Assembly (NCBI RefSeq): GCF_051014685.1
Contig: NW_027478920.1
Coordinates: 248,001-312,000, forward strand
Source: Ptiloglossa arizonensis
Lineage: Eukaryota > Arthropoda > Insecta > Hymenoptera > Colletidae
Length of the DNA: 64,000 bases
Direction: 5' to 3'
The notes below the pieces were generated by a model that saw only the letters and a program-made list of their open reading frames with translations, searched no databases and had not been told where the DNA came from. This document shows positions 42,001 to 54,878 of this stretch, one piece after another; the first letter of the stretch is position 1; each line of letters opens with the position of its first letter. A program made the translations under genes and the position numbers.

Positions 42001-42997
42001 ACTTTCAGATGCAACAGGAATTTCTCGAGTTCGTCAATCCTTTCGCGAGATATGGGAGTTTGGAGTTAAGAGACGGTTGAGAAACCATCAAAGTTTTCGC
42101 AATTCTGATGCTAGAAACGAATAACTGGAATGGCCTAGGGGAAAAGAACACATACCATTGTAATCGGGGGAGTGTCTACTTTCAGATGCAACAGAAATTT
42201 TTCGGATTCGTCAATCCGTTCGCGAAATATCGGGGTTTGGAGTTAAGAGATGGTTGAGAAACCATCAAAATTTTCGCAATTCTGATGCTAGAAACGAATA
42301 ACTGGAATGGACTAGGGGAAAAGCACACACACCTTTGTAATCGAGCGAGTTTCTACTTTCAGATGCAACAGGAATTTCTCCAGTTCGTCAATCCGTTCGC
42401 GAGATGTGGGAGTTTGAAGTTAAGGAATGGTTGAGACAGCATCAAATTCTTCGCAAGTCTGATACTCGAAACCAATAATTACAAAGACCCAGGGGAAAAA
42501 TACACATACCGTTGTAATCGGGCGAGTTTCTACTTTCAGATGCAACAGGAATTCCTCGAGTTCGTCAATCCGTTCGCGAGATATGGGAGTTTGGAGTTAA
42601 GAGACGGTTGAGAAACCAACAAAATTTTCGCAATTCTGATGCTAGAAACGAATAACTGGAATGGCATAGGGGAAAAGAACACACACCATTGTAATCGGGC
42701 AAGTTTCTACTTTCAGATGCAACAGGAATTTCTCGAGTTCGTCAATCTGTTCGCGAGATATGGGAGTTTGGAAATAAGGAATGGTTGAGAAACCATCAAA
42801 ATTTTCGCAAGTCTGATACTCGAAACCAATAACTACAAAGGCGTAGGCGAAAAATACACATATCTTTGTAATCGGGCGAGTTTGTACTTGCAGATGCAAC
42901 AGGAATTGCTCGAGTTCGTCTATACGTTCGCGAGTTATGGGAGTTTGAAGTTAAGGTATGGTTGAGAAAGCATCAAAATTTCGCAAGTCTGATACTA
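39065..42997 (+). repeat. Satellite segmental duplication, 16-monomer spacing (2830 bp)
   Basis: Positions 39065-40167 recur at 41895-42997 with an offset of 2830 bp, two bases short of 16 x 177. Shared markers are CCTATAACTACAATGGCC, TATCGGGGTTTGGAG, CTGGAATGGACTAGGGG, TTGAGACAGCATCAAATTC, GGCGTAGGCGAAAAAT and GTTCGTCTATACGTTCGCG. The copies differ at only a few positions noticed by eye, such as CCACTGTAATC against CCATTGTAATC. Register ends at about 40167/42997. Confidence 0.83.
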
Positions 42998-43429
42998 GAA
43001 ACGAATAACTGGAATGACCTAGGGGAAAAGTACATACACCATTATAATCGGGCGAGTTTCTACTTTCAGATGCAACAGGAATTTCTCGAGTTCGTCAATC
43101 CGTTCGCGAGATAATACAGTTTGAAGTTAAGGAATGATTGAGAAACCATTAAAATATTCGCTGGTCTGATACTCGAAACCAATAACGGGAATGGCCTAGG
43201 GGAAAAGTACACACACTATAGTAATCGGGTGAGTTTCTACTTTCACATGCAACAGGAATTTCTCGAGTTCGTCAATCCGTTCGCGAGATATGGGATTTTG
43301 AAGTTAAGGAGTGGTTGAGAAACCATCAAAATTTTCGCAAGTCTGATATTCGAGACCAATGACTACTATGGCCTAGGGCAAAAATACACATACCATTGTA
43401 ATCGGGCGAGTTTCTGCTTTCAGATGCAA

Positions 43430-46400
43430 TAGGAACTTCTCGAGAACGTCAATCCGTTCGCGAGATATGGGAGTGTGAAGTTAAGGAATAGTTGAAACCA
43501 TCAAAATTTTCGCAAGTCTGATACACGAAACCAATAACTACTATGGCCTAGGGCAAAAATACACATACCATTGTAATCGGGCGAGTTTCTGCTGTCAGAT
43601 GCAACAGGAATTTCTCGAGTTCGTCATTCGGTTCGCGCGATATGGGAGTTTGAAGTTAAGGAATGGTTGAGGAACCATCAAAATTTTCGCAAGTCTGATA
43701 CTCGAAACCAATAACAACTATGGTCTAGAGCAAAAATGCACATACCGTTGTAATCGGGTGAGTTTCAACTTTCAGATGCAACTGGAATTTCTCTAGTTCG
43801 TCAGTCCGTTCGCGAGATATTGGAGTTTGAAGTTAAGAGATGGTTGAGAAACCATCAAAATTTTCGCAAGTCTGATACTCGAAACCAATAACTGGAATGG
43901 TCTAGGGGAAATGTACACACACCATTGTAATCGGGCAAGTTTCTACTTTCAGATGCGTCAGGAATTTCTCAAGTTCGTCAATCCGTTCGCGAAATATCGG
44001 CGTTTGGAGTTAAGAGATGGTTGAGAAACCATCAAAATTTTCGCAAGTCTGATACTCGAAACCAACAACTGGAACGGTCTAGGGGAAATGTACACACACC
44101 ATTGTAATCGGGCGAGTTTCTACTTTCAGATGCAACAGGAACTTCTCGAGTTCGTCAATCCGTTCGCGAGATATGGGAGTTTGAAGTTAAGGAATGGTTG
44201 AGAAGCCATCAAAATTTTCGCAAGTCTAACACACGAAACCAATAACTACTATGGCCTAGGGCAAAAATACACATACCATTGTAATCGGGCGAGTTTCTGC
44301 TTTCAGATGCAACAGGAACTTCTCGAGTTCGCCAATCCGTTCGCGAGATATGGGAGTTTGAATTTATGGAATGGTTGAGAAACCATCAAAATTTTCGCAA
44401 GTCTGATACTCGAAACCAATAACAACTATGGTCTAGAGCAAAAATGCACATACCGTTGTAATCGGGCGAGTTTCAACTTTCAGATGCAACTGGAATTTCT
44501 CTAGTTCGTCAGTCCGTTCGCGAGATATTGGAGTTTGAAGTTAAGAGATGGTTGAGAAACCATCAAAATTTTCGCAAGTCTGATACTCGAAACCAATAAC
44601 TGGAATGGTCTAGGGGAAATGTACACACACCATTGTAATCGGGCAAGTTTCTACTTTCAGATGCGTCAGGAATTTCTCAAGTTCGTCAATCCGTTCGCGA
44701 AATATCGGCGTTTGGAGTTAAGAGATGGTTGAGAAACCATCAAAATTTTCGCAAGTCTGATACTCGAAACCAACAACTGGAACGGTCTAGGGGAAATGTA
44801 CACACACCATTGTAATCGGGCGAGTTTCTACTTTCAGATGCAACAGGAACTTCTCGAGTTCGTCAATCCGTTCGCGAGATATGGGAGTTTGAAGTTAAGG
44901 AATGGTTGAGAAGCCATCAAAATTTTCGCAAGTCTAACACACGAAACCAATAACTACTATGGCCTAGGGCAAAAATACACATACCATTGTAATCGGGCGA
45001 GTTTCTGCTTTCAGATGCAACAGGAACTTCTCGAGTTCGCCAATCCGTTCGCGAGATATGGGAGTTTGAATTTATGGAATGGTTGAGAAACCATCAAAAT
45101 TTTCGCAAGTCTGATACTCGAAACCAATAACAACTATGGTCTAGAGCAAAAATGCACATACCGTTGTAATCGGGCGAGTTTCAACTTTCAGATGCAACTG
45201 GAATTTCTCTAGTTCGTCAGTCCGTTCGCGAGATATTGGAGTTTGAAGTTAAGAGATGGTTGAGAAACCATCAAAATTTTCGCAAGTCTGATACTCGAAA
45301 CCAATAACTGGAATGGTCTAGGGGAAATGTACACACACCATTGTAATCGGGCAAGTTTCTACTTTCAGATGCGTCAGGAATTTCTCAAGTTCGTCAATCC
45401 GTTCGCGAAATATCGGCGTTTGGAGTTAAGAGATGGTTGAGAAACCATCAAAATTTTCGCAAGTCTGATACTCGAAACCAATAACTGGAACGGTCTAGGT
45501 GAAATGTTTACACACCATTGTAATCGGGCGAGTTTCTACTTTCAGATGCAACAGGAATTTCTCGAGTTCGTCAATCCGTTCGCGAGGTATGGGAGTTTGA
45601 AGTTAAGGAATGGTTGAGAAACCATCAAAATTTTCGCAAGTCTGATATTCGAGACCAATGACTACTATGGCCTAGGGCAAAAATACACATACCGTTGTAA
45701 TCGGGCGAGTTTCTGCTTTCAGATGCAATAGGAAATTCTAGAGTTCGTCAATCCGTTCGAGAGATGTGGGAGTTTGAAGTTAAGGAATGGTTGAGAAACC
45801 ATCAAAATTTTCGCAAGTCTGATACTCGAAACCAATAACTGGAATGGCCTAGGGGAAAAATACACATACCATTGCAATCGGGCGAGTTTCTACTTTCAGA
45901 TGCAACAGGAATTTCTGGAGTTCGTCAATCCGTTCGCGAGCTATGGTAGTTTGAAGTTAAGGAATGGTTGAGAAACCATCAAAATTTTCGCAATTCTGAT
46001 ACTCGAAACCAATAACTACAGTGACCTAGGGGAAAAATACACAGGCCGTTGTAATCGGGCGAGTATCTGCTTTCAGATGCAACAGGAACTTCTCGAGAAC
46101 GTCAATCCGTTCAAGAGATATGGGAGTGTGAAGTTAAGGAATGGTTGAGAAGCCACCAAAATTTTCGCAAGTCTAACACACGAAACCAATAACTAATATG
46201 GCCTAGGGCAAAAATACACATACCATTGTAATCGGGCGAGTTTCTGCTTTCAGATGCAACAGGAACTTCTCGAGTTCGCCAATCCGTTCGCGAGATATGG
46301 GAGTTTGAATTTATGGAATGGTTGAGAAACCATCAAAATTTTCGCAAGTCTGATACTCGAAACCAATAACTGGAATGGCCTAGGGGAAAAATACACATAC

Positions 46401-47743
46401 CATTGTAATCGGGCGAGTTTCTGCTTTCAGATGCAATAGGAAATTCTCGAGTTCGTCAATCCGTTCGAGAGATATGGGAGTTTGAAGTTAAGGAATGGTT
46501 GAGAAGCCATCAAAATTTTCGCAAGTCTAACACACGAAACCAATAACTACTATGGCCTAGGGCAAAAATACACATACCATTGTAATCGGGCGAGTTTCTG
46601 CTTTCAGATGCAACAGGAACTTCTCGAGTTCGCCAATCCGTTCGCGAGATATGGGAGTTTGAATTTATGGAATGGTTGAGAAACCATCAAAATTTTCGCA
46701 AGTCTGATACTAGAAACCAATAACTACTATTGCCTAGGGCAAAAATACACATACCGTTGTGATCGGGCGAGTTTCTGCTTTCAGATGCAACAGGAATTTC
46801 TCGAGTTCGTCAATCCGTTCGCGAGCTATGGTAGTTTGAAGTTAAGGAATGGTTGAGAAACCATCAAAATTTTCGCAATTCTGATACTCGAAACCAATAA
46901 CTACAGTGACCTAGGGGAAAAATACACAGGCCGTTGTAATCGGGCGAGTATCTGCTTTCAGATGCAACAGGAACTTCTCGAGAACGTCAATCCGTTCGCG
47001 AGATATGGGAGTGTGAAGTTAAGGAATAGTTGAAACCATCAAAATTTTCGCAAGTATGATACACGAAACCAATAACTACTATGGCCTAGGGCAAAAATAC
47101 ACATACCATTGTAATCGGGCGAGTTTCTGCTGTCAGATGCAACAGGAATTTCTCAAGTTCGTCATTCGGTTCGCGCGATATGGGAGTTTGAAGTTAAGGA
47201 ATGGTTGAGGAACCATCAAAATTTTCGCAAGTCTGATACTCGAAACCAATAACAACTATGGTCTAGAGCAAAAATGCACATACCGTTGTAATCGGGCGAG
47301 TTTCAACTTTCAGATGCAACTGGAATTTCTCTAGTTCGTCAGTCCGTTCGCGAGATATTGGAGTTTGAAGTTAAGAGATGGTTGAGAAACCATCAAAATT
47401 GTCGCAAGTCTGATACTCGAAACCAATAACTGGAATGGTCTAGGGGAAATGTACACACACCATTGTAATCGGGCAAGTTTCTACTTTCAGATGCGTCAGG
47501 AATTTCTCAAGTTCGTCAATCCGTTCGCGAAATATCGGCGTTTGGAGTTAAGAGATGGTTGAGAAACCATCAAAATTTTCGCAAGTCTGATACTCGAAAC
47601 CAACAACTGGAACGGTCTAGGGGAAATGTACACACACCATTGTAATCGGGCGAGTTTCTACTTTCAGATGCAACAGGAACTTCTCGAGTTCGTCAATCCG
47701 TTCGCGAGATATGGGAGTTTGAAGTTAAGGAATGGTTGAGAAA
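43430..47743 (+). repeat. Satellite duplication at about 20-monomer spacing (3538 bp)
   Basis: Positions 43430-44205 match 46968-47743. The most telling shared marker is a monomer that lost three bases in the dyad region, GGAATAGTTGAAACCATC (43485 and 47023). TTTCTGCTGTCAGATGC and GTCATTCGGTTCGCGCG also repeat in order. The offset of 3538 is two bases under 20 x 177. The 4-mer HOR lies between the two copies and partly overlaps the first. Confidence 0.72.
43665..45490 (+). repeat. 4-monomer higher-order repeat (708 bp), about 2.6 copies
   Basis: Markers recur every 708 bp (4 x 177): CAATAACAACTATGGTCTAG at about 43709, 44417 and 45125, and CAAGTCTAACACACG at 44221 and 44929. GATGCGTCAGGAATTTC and GTTTCAACTTTCAGATGC keep the same register. 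The same monomer types occur singly near 41.04-41.5 kb and 47.2-47.6 kb, which look like donor or relic copies. Confidence 0.83.
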
Positions 47744-50700
47744 CCATCAAAATTTTCGCAAGTCTGATACTCGAAACCAATAACTGGAACGGTCTAGGGG
47801 AAATGTTCACACACCATTGTAATCGGGCGAGTTTCTACTTTCAGATGCAACAGGAATTTCTCGAGTTCGTCAATCCGTTCGCGAGGTATGGGAGTTTGAA
47901 GTTAAGGAATGGTTGAGAAACCATCAAAATTTTCGCAAGTCTGATATTCGAGACCAATGACTACTATGGCCTAGGGCAAAAATACACATACCGTTGTAAT
48001 CGGGCGAGTTTCTGCTTTCAGATGCAATAGGAAATTCTAGAGTTTGTCAATCCGTTCGAGAGATGTGGGAGTTTGAAGTTAAGGAATGGTTGAGAAACCA
48101 TCAAAATTTTCGCAAGTCTGATACTCGAAACCAATAACTGGAATGGCCTAGGGGAAAAATACACATACCATTGCAATCGGGCGAGTTTCTACTTTCAGAT
48201 GCAACAGGAATTTCTGGAGTTCGTCAATCCGTTCGCGAGATAATACAGTTTGAAGTTAAGGAATGATTGAGAAACCATTAAAATATTCGCTGGTCTGATA
48301 CTCGAAACCAATAACTGGAATGGCCTAGGGGAAAAGTACACACACTATTGTAATCGGGTGAGTTTCTACTTTCACATGCAACAGGAATTTCTCGAGTTCG
48401 TCAATCCGTTCGCGAGATATGGGGGTTTGAAGTTAAGGAGTGGTTGAGAAACCATCAAAATTTTCGCAAGTCTGATATTCGAGACCAATGACTACTATGG
48501 CCTAGGGCAAAAATACACATACCATTGTAATCGGGCGAGTTTCTGCTTTCAGATGCAATAGGAAATTCTCGAGTTCGTCAATCCGTTCGACAGATATGGG
48601 AGTTTGAAGTTAAGGAATGGTTGAGAAACCATCAAAATTTTCGCTATTCTGATACTCGAAACCAATAACTGGAGTGGCCTAGGGGAAAAGTACACACGCC
48701 ATAGTAATCGGGCGAGTCTCTACTTTCAGACGCAACAGGAATTTCTCGAGTTCGTCAATCCGTTCGCGAGGTATGGGAGTTTGAAGTTAAGGAATGGTTG
48801 AGAAACCATCAACATTTTCGTAAGTCTGATACTCGAAACAAATAACTACAATGGCCTAGGGGAAAAATACACACACCGTTGTAATCGGGAGAGCTTCTAC
48901 TTTCAGACGCAGCAGAAATTTGTCGGATTCGTCAATCTGTTCGCGAAATATCGGATTTTGGAGTTAAGAGATGGTTGAGCAACCATCAAAATTTTCGCTG
49001 GTCAGATACTCGAAATCAATAACTAGAATGGCCTAGGGGAAAAGTACACACACCATTGTAATGGGGCGAGTTTCTACTTTCAGATGCAACAGGAATTTCT
49101 CGAGTTCGTCAATCCGTTCGCGAGATATGGGAGTTTGAAGTTAAGGTATGGTTGAGAAACCATCAAAATTTCGCAAGTCTCATACTCGAAACCAATAACT
49201 ACTATGGCCTAGGGCAAAAATACACATACCGTTGTAATCGGGAGAGTCTCTACTTTCAGATGCAACAGAAATTTTTCGGATGCGTCAATCCGTTCGCGAG
49301 ATATGGGAGATTGAAGTTATGGAATGGTTGACAAATAATCAAAATTTTCGCAAGTCTGATACTAGAAACCAATAACTGGAATGGCCTCGGGGAAAAGTAG
49401 ACACACCATTGTAATCGGGCGAGTTTCTAGTTTCAGATGCAACAGGAATTTCTCGATTTCCTCAGTCCGTTCGCGAGATATAGGAGTTTGAAGTGAAGGA
49501 ATGGTTGAGAAACCATCAAAATTTCGCTAGTCTGATTCTCGAAACCAATAACTGGAATGGCCTCGGGGAAAAGTACACACACCATTGTAATCTGGCGAGT
49601 TTCTACTTTCAGATGCAACAGTAATTTCTCCAGTTCGTCAATCCGTTCGCGAGATATGGGAGTTTGAAGTTAAGGAATGTTTGAGAAACCATCAAAATTT
49701 TCCCAAGTCTGATACTCGAAACCAGTAACTGGAATGGCCTAGGGGAAAAGTACAAACACCATTGTAATCGGGCGAGCTTCTAGTTTCAAATGCAACAGGA
49801 ATTTCTCGATTTCGTCTGTCCGTTCGCGAGATATAGGAGTTTCAAGTGAAGGCATGGTTGAGAAACCATCATAGTTTCGCAAGTCTGATACTCGAAACCA
49901 ATAACTACAATGGGCTAGGGGAAAAATACATATACCGTTGTAATCGGGAGTGTTTCTACTTTCAGATGCAACAGGCATTTCTCGAGTCCGTCAATCCGTT
50001 CGCGAGATATGGGAGTTTGAAGTTAAGGAATGGTTGCGAAACCATCCAAATTTTCGCAAGTCTGATACACGAAACCAATAACTGGAATGGCCTAGAGGAA
50101 AAGTACACACACCATTGCAATCGGGCGAGTTTCTAGTTTCAGATGCAACAGGAATTTCTCGATTTCCTCAGTGCGTTCGCGAGATATAGGAGTTTGAAGT
50201 GAAGGAATGGTTGAGGAACCATCAAAATTTCGCAAGTCTGATACTCGAAACCAATAACTGGAATGGCCTCGGTGAAAAGTACACACACCATTGTAATCGG
50301 GCGAGTTTCTACTTTCAGATGCGTCAGTAATTTCTAAAGTTCGTCAATCCGTTCGCGAAATATCGGAGTTTGCAGTTAAGAGATGGTTGAGCAACCATCA
50401 AAATTTTCGCTGGTTAGATACTCGAAATCAATAACTACAATGGCCTAGGGGAAAAGTACACACACCATTGTAATCGGGCGAGTTTCTGCTTTCAGATGCA
50501 ACAGGAATTTCTCGAGTTCGTCAATCCGTTCGCGAGATATGGGAGTTTGAAGTTAAGGAATGGTTGAGAAACCATCAAAATTTTCGCAAGTCTGATAATA
50601 GAAAGCAATAACTGGAATGGCCTCGGGGAAAAGTACACACACCATTGTAATCGGTCGAGTTTCTGCTTTCAGATGCGTCAGGAATTTCTCAAGTTCGTCA

Positions 50701-51253
50701 ATCCTTTCGCGAAATATCGGAGTTTGGAGTTAAGAGATGGTTGAGAAACCATCAAAATTTTCGCAAGTCTGATACTCGAAACCAATAACTATAATGGCTT
50801 AGGGGAAAAATACACATGCCATTGTAATCGGGCGAGTTTCAACTTTCAGATGCAACAGGAATTTCTGGAGTTCGTCAATCCGTTCGCGAGATATGGGAGT
50901 TCGAAGTTAAGGAATGGTTGAGAAACCATCAAAATTTTCGCAAGTCTGATACTCGAAACCAATAACTACTATGGCCTAGGGCAAAAATACACATACCGTT
51001 GTAATCGGGCGGGTTTCTACTTTCAGATGCAACAGAAATTTCTCGAGTTCGTCAATCCGTTCGCGAGACATGGGAGTTTGAAGTTACGGAATGGTTGAGA
51101 AACCATCAAAATTTTCGCAAGTCTGATACTCGAAACCAATAACTATAATGGCTTAGGTGAAAACTACACATACCATTGTAATCGGGCGAGTTTCAACTTT
51201 CAGATGCAACAGGAATTTCTGAAGTTCGTCAATCCGTTCGCGAGATATGGGAC

Positions 51254-51967
51254 AATATTTATAATTTCTATTATAAATTATTTGATCTATAGTTAAATTT
51301 GACACTAATACTCTAAATACATATTTAGTATATTTTTTAATCTCTTTAGCCTCCAGAAGAATTTTATTTATACTATTTACTATATATAATAATTTACACA
51401 GAATTGGAAATAAATCTAATTATTTATTTATAATAATAATTTTTTTTTCACTTATCTTAAAAATTGGGATGTACTCTTTAAATGTTCGATTCATTTCTTT
51501 AATTTATTCATTAAATTGAATTAATCTATTCTTTATAATAACTTTAATAAAATTAATCCCTTTAATTATTATAGAACTCCTATTAAAATTTAATAATGAA
51601 ATTTATTTTATTTGCCTAATTAATGTAATTATTGCCCCTATCATTTGCTTAAATAAAAAATCAATCAAAATAATTATAGGGTATTCATCTGTTATACAAA
51701 CATCTATTATAGTTATGTTATTAATAATTAACAAAGATACATTTTTAACATATTTCATTTTATATTCAATAATTTCTTCAAATTTAATTTTTATATTTAA
51801 AATAATAAAAATTAATTCTTCTTCCTAATTTAATATATTAACCTCTAATAAAAGAAAAATTATTTTATACTCAATAATTATTATGTACACAAATTTCCCA
51901 CGTATAGCTCTCTTTATACTGAAATGAATCGTCCTAGAAACATTAATAAATTCATGAATCAAATTTA
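51254..51967 (+). repeat. Left arm of a 0.7-kb inverted repeat (nad2-derived)
   Basis: The reverse complement of this segment recurs at 55813-56527 with roughly 94% identity (about 40 differences counted by eye over about 714 bp, plus a one-base A-run indel). The outer end lies against the 177-bp satellite: AATATTTATAATTTCT is shared and the bases outside it are not. The inner end of homology is at AAATTTA (51961-51967), where this copy continues as nad2 but the other arm does not. Confidence 0.93.
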
Positions 51968-52062
51968 TACTTTTAATAATTGTATATCTTTTTATAAGAT
52001 TAATTACATCATGAAATTATTTAAATATATCCTTCTTATATTTTTTCCCTTCAATTAAATAA
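51254..52062 (+). pseudogene. nad2: NUMT: NADH dehydrogenase subunit 2 fragment, 5' truncated
   Basis: Read with the invertebrate mitochondrial code, the frame gives a hydrophobic protein with nad2-like features: LKIGMYPLNVRFISLIYSLNW (51453-51515 region), a GYSSVMQTSIMVM stretch and a C-terminal MALFMLKWIVLETLMNSW segment, ending at TAA 52060-52062. In mitochondria ND2 is a membrane subunit of complex I; here it cannot work. The first quarter or so of the gene is missing at the satellite junction, and stops occur in the first 30 or so bases and at TAA 51826-51828. TGA serves as Trp in several places, so the nuclear code would not read it. Its position directly upstream of cox1 matches the ancestral insect order. 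The family call is strong from position and composition and moderate from sequence alone, because ND2 evolves fast. Confidence 0.85.
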
Positions 52063-52180
52063 AATATATATAATTAAATTAACCTTAATTTTCTAAACTA
52101 TTATCTATTTATAACTTTTTTAATATTTATATTTATATTTAAGATCTACTGGTTATATTAATTTTTAGCATAATTAATAT
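52063..52180. other. AT-rich spacer where trnW/trnC/trnY are expected; none recognised
   Basis: In the ancestral insect mitochondrial order, trnW (plus strand) and trnC and trnY (minus strand) lie between nad2 and cox1 and need about 200 bp. Only 118 bp are present. I find no convincing anticodon arm for TCA (Trp), GCA (Cys) or GTA (Tyr) on the expected strands. Either these tRNAs were rearranged in the source mitochondrion, or they were lost or decayed in the NUMT. Confidence 0.5.
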
Positions 52181-53703
<1,523 letters not shown>

Positions 53704-53709
<6 letters not shown>

Positions 53710-53769
53710 TATGGCAGATTAGTGCATGAATTTAAGATTCATTTATAAAATTTAATATTTTTATTAAAA
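53704..53769 (+). tRNA. trnL2: NUMT copy of mitochondrial tRNA-Leu(UAA)
   Basis: This 66-bp segment lies between cox1 and cox2, the ancestral insect position of trnL2, and overlaps the last codons of cox1. The anticodon arm TGAAT-TTAAGAT-TCA contains TAA in the loop, and the D-arm region ATGGCAGATTAGTGC is typical of insect trnL2. The acceptor strands TCTTAAT and ATTAAAA pair at all but one position, so slight decay is visible. It is presumably not functional in the nucleus. Confidence 0.9.
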
Positions 53770-54451
53770 ATGTCCCATTGAAAAATAATTAATTTCCAAG
53801 ACCCCAATTCGCCATATGCCGATAATTTAAATTTTTTCACAACTTCGCAATAATTATAATAATTATAATCTCTTCATTAACTCTAATAATTATATTAGAT
53901 ATTTTTACTAATAAATTTATCAATCGATTTTTACTTAAAAATCATCATATTGAAATTGTATGAACTTTACTCCCAATAATAATTTTAGGAGTAATTGCAC
54001 TTCCTTCTTTAAAAACCCTATATTTTATTGATGAACTATGAATACCCGTATACTTAACAATCAAATCAATTGGGCACCAATGATATTGATCCTATGAATA
54101 CCCAGAATTTAATAATTTAAATTTTGACTCCTATATAGATAAAGATTTAAATAATATTTACATTTTTCGTCTCCTAGACGTAGATAATCGAATAATTATT
54201 CCATCTAATACACTAATTCGAATATTAACAACATCAAACGACGTAATTCACTCTTGAACTGTTCCGTCTTTAGGCTTAAAAATAGACTCAGTACCAGGGC
54301 GAATTAACCAAATAAATTTAATTACTAATCGACCTGGAGTATTTTTGGACAATGTTCTGAAATCTGCGGAGCTAATCACAGATTTATGCCAATTGTTGTG
54401 GAAAGAACTAATTATTCAAACTTTATTAATTGAATTAACAACCAAAATTAA
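53770..54451 (+). pseudogene. cox2: NUMT: cytochrome c oxidase subunit II, full length, two frameshifts
   Basis: COX2 carries the CuA centre that accepts electrons from cytochrome c in complex IV. The pseudogene begins at ATG 53770 directly after trnL2 and ends at TAA 54449-54451. With two one-base deletions allowed for, the length is about 227 codons, normal for insects. Landmarks are IGHQWYWSYEYP, the DVDNR stretch, VIHSWTVPSLG and, past the second frameshift, the CuA-binding [13 protein letters not shown] segment. One T is missing in the T-run at about 53832-53838 (before CACAACTTCGC), and one base is missing near 54346 (before GGACAATGTTCTG). Both fall in or beside T-runs. TGA is used as Trp throughout. 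The gene is dead as a nuclear gene and serves as a marker of mitochondrial origin. Confidence 0.95.
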
Positions 54452-54489
54452 ATTTTAACCTACTCATATAATATTTAATTAAATCAAAT

Positions 54490-54556
54490 CATTAGATGTC
54501 TGACAAAGGAATTGATTTTTTGAACCAAATTATAGTAATAAATTACTTCACTTTTC
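54490..54556 (+). tRNA. trnK: NUMT copy of mitochondrial tRNA-Lys(UUU), 3' end decayed
   Basis: Starting at CATTAGATGTCTGACAAAGG, this resembles the insect trnK 5' half. The anticodon arm TTGAT-TTTTTGA-ACCAA has TTT as anticodon. It lies 38 bp after the cox2 stop, where trnK sits in the ancestral insect order. The 3' acceptor strand that should read about TCTAATG is not intact (TTTTCATTT), so the mitochondrial homology either decays or breaks here. UUU rather than CUU is common in Hymenoptera. The call is moderately sure. Confidence 0.65.
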
Positions 54557-54878
54557 ATTTTAAAACTTTAAGAATCATCTCTTTCCATCGAAGCTCGATC
54601 AAAATTAATTTCTATAAGTTCTTAATCATTTGTAATGCATCAATAAGGTGAACATTGTTCGATTAATATTGGGAACATGCATGAATGTTAGTAAAACTCG
54701 CGGAAATGAATAAACATTCACCGAAACTATTCGCCTTCGCAGATTTTGCAATATCTTGATGTTTATTTATCATAATTATTAACAATTGTCGTAGTACCAT
54801 AGTTTAAATAATTATTAACAATGCCCTAGTATAAATAAAGGCTTAAAATATCATTTCATCGAAATATTCATTGCTCGC
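54557..54878 (+). repeat. Direct repeat unit A, copy 1 (diverged)
   Basis: This segment aligns with 55099-55420 at a constant offset of 542 bp. Shared words include AAATTAATTTCTAT, TTCGATTAA, AACATTCACCGAAAC, TTCGCCTTCGCAGATTT, GCAATATCTTGA and GTTTATTTATCATAAT. There are many substitutions, so it is an old duplication. It begins immediately after trnK and ends with a TATA-box-like TATAAATAAAGGC. Between the copies are about 220 bp of unrelated sequence. Confidence 0.85.

Larger units (their letters stand above)
1..51252 (+). repeat. 177-bp satellite DNA array (about 290 head-to-tail monomers)
   Basis: A continuous tandem array with a 177-bp period, for example from the ATG at 426 to the equivalent ATG at 603. 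All monomers point the same way and no foreign insertion was seen. The best conserved part runs from CGAGTTCGTCAATCCG through the TTCGCGAGATATGGGA box to the dyad ATGGTTGAGAAACCAT and on to TCTGATACTCGAAACCAATAA. The most variable part is the following stretch (ACTGGAATGGCC, ACTACAAAGGCTT or ACTACTATGGCC, then AAAAGTACACACACCATTG or AAAAATACACATACCGTTG). Recurrent variants such as GAAATAATCGAG, GAATTTCTCGAG and GAAATTTTTCGG mark monomer subfamilies. Size, homogeneity and HOR patches fit a centromeric or pericentromeric satellite, but location is inferred. CpG is not depleted. The array starts before the window and stops inside a monomer at 51252. Confidence 0.97.

Noticed and set aside
426..50286. 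Open frames of 60-120 residues on both strands across the 177-bp array
   Set aside because: They come from the period being a multiple of 3. Stops and frameshifts occur freely in sister monomers and no frame is maintained.
1..51252. CRISPR-like array (regular repeat spacing)
   Set aside because: The whole 177-bp period is conserved. There are no unique spacers between short repeats, and the setting is eukaryotic satellite DNA.
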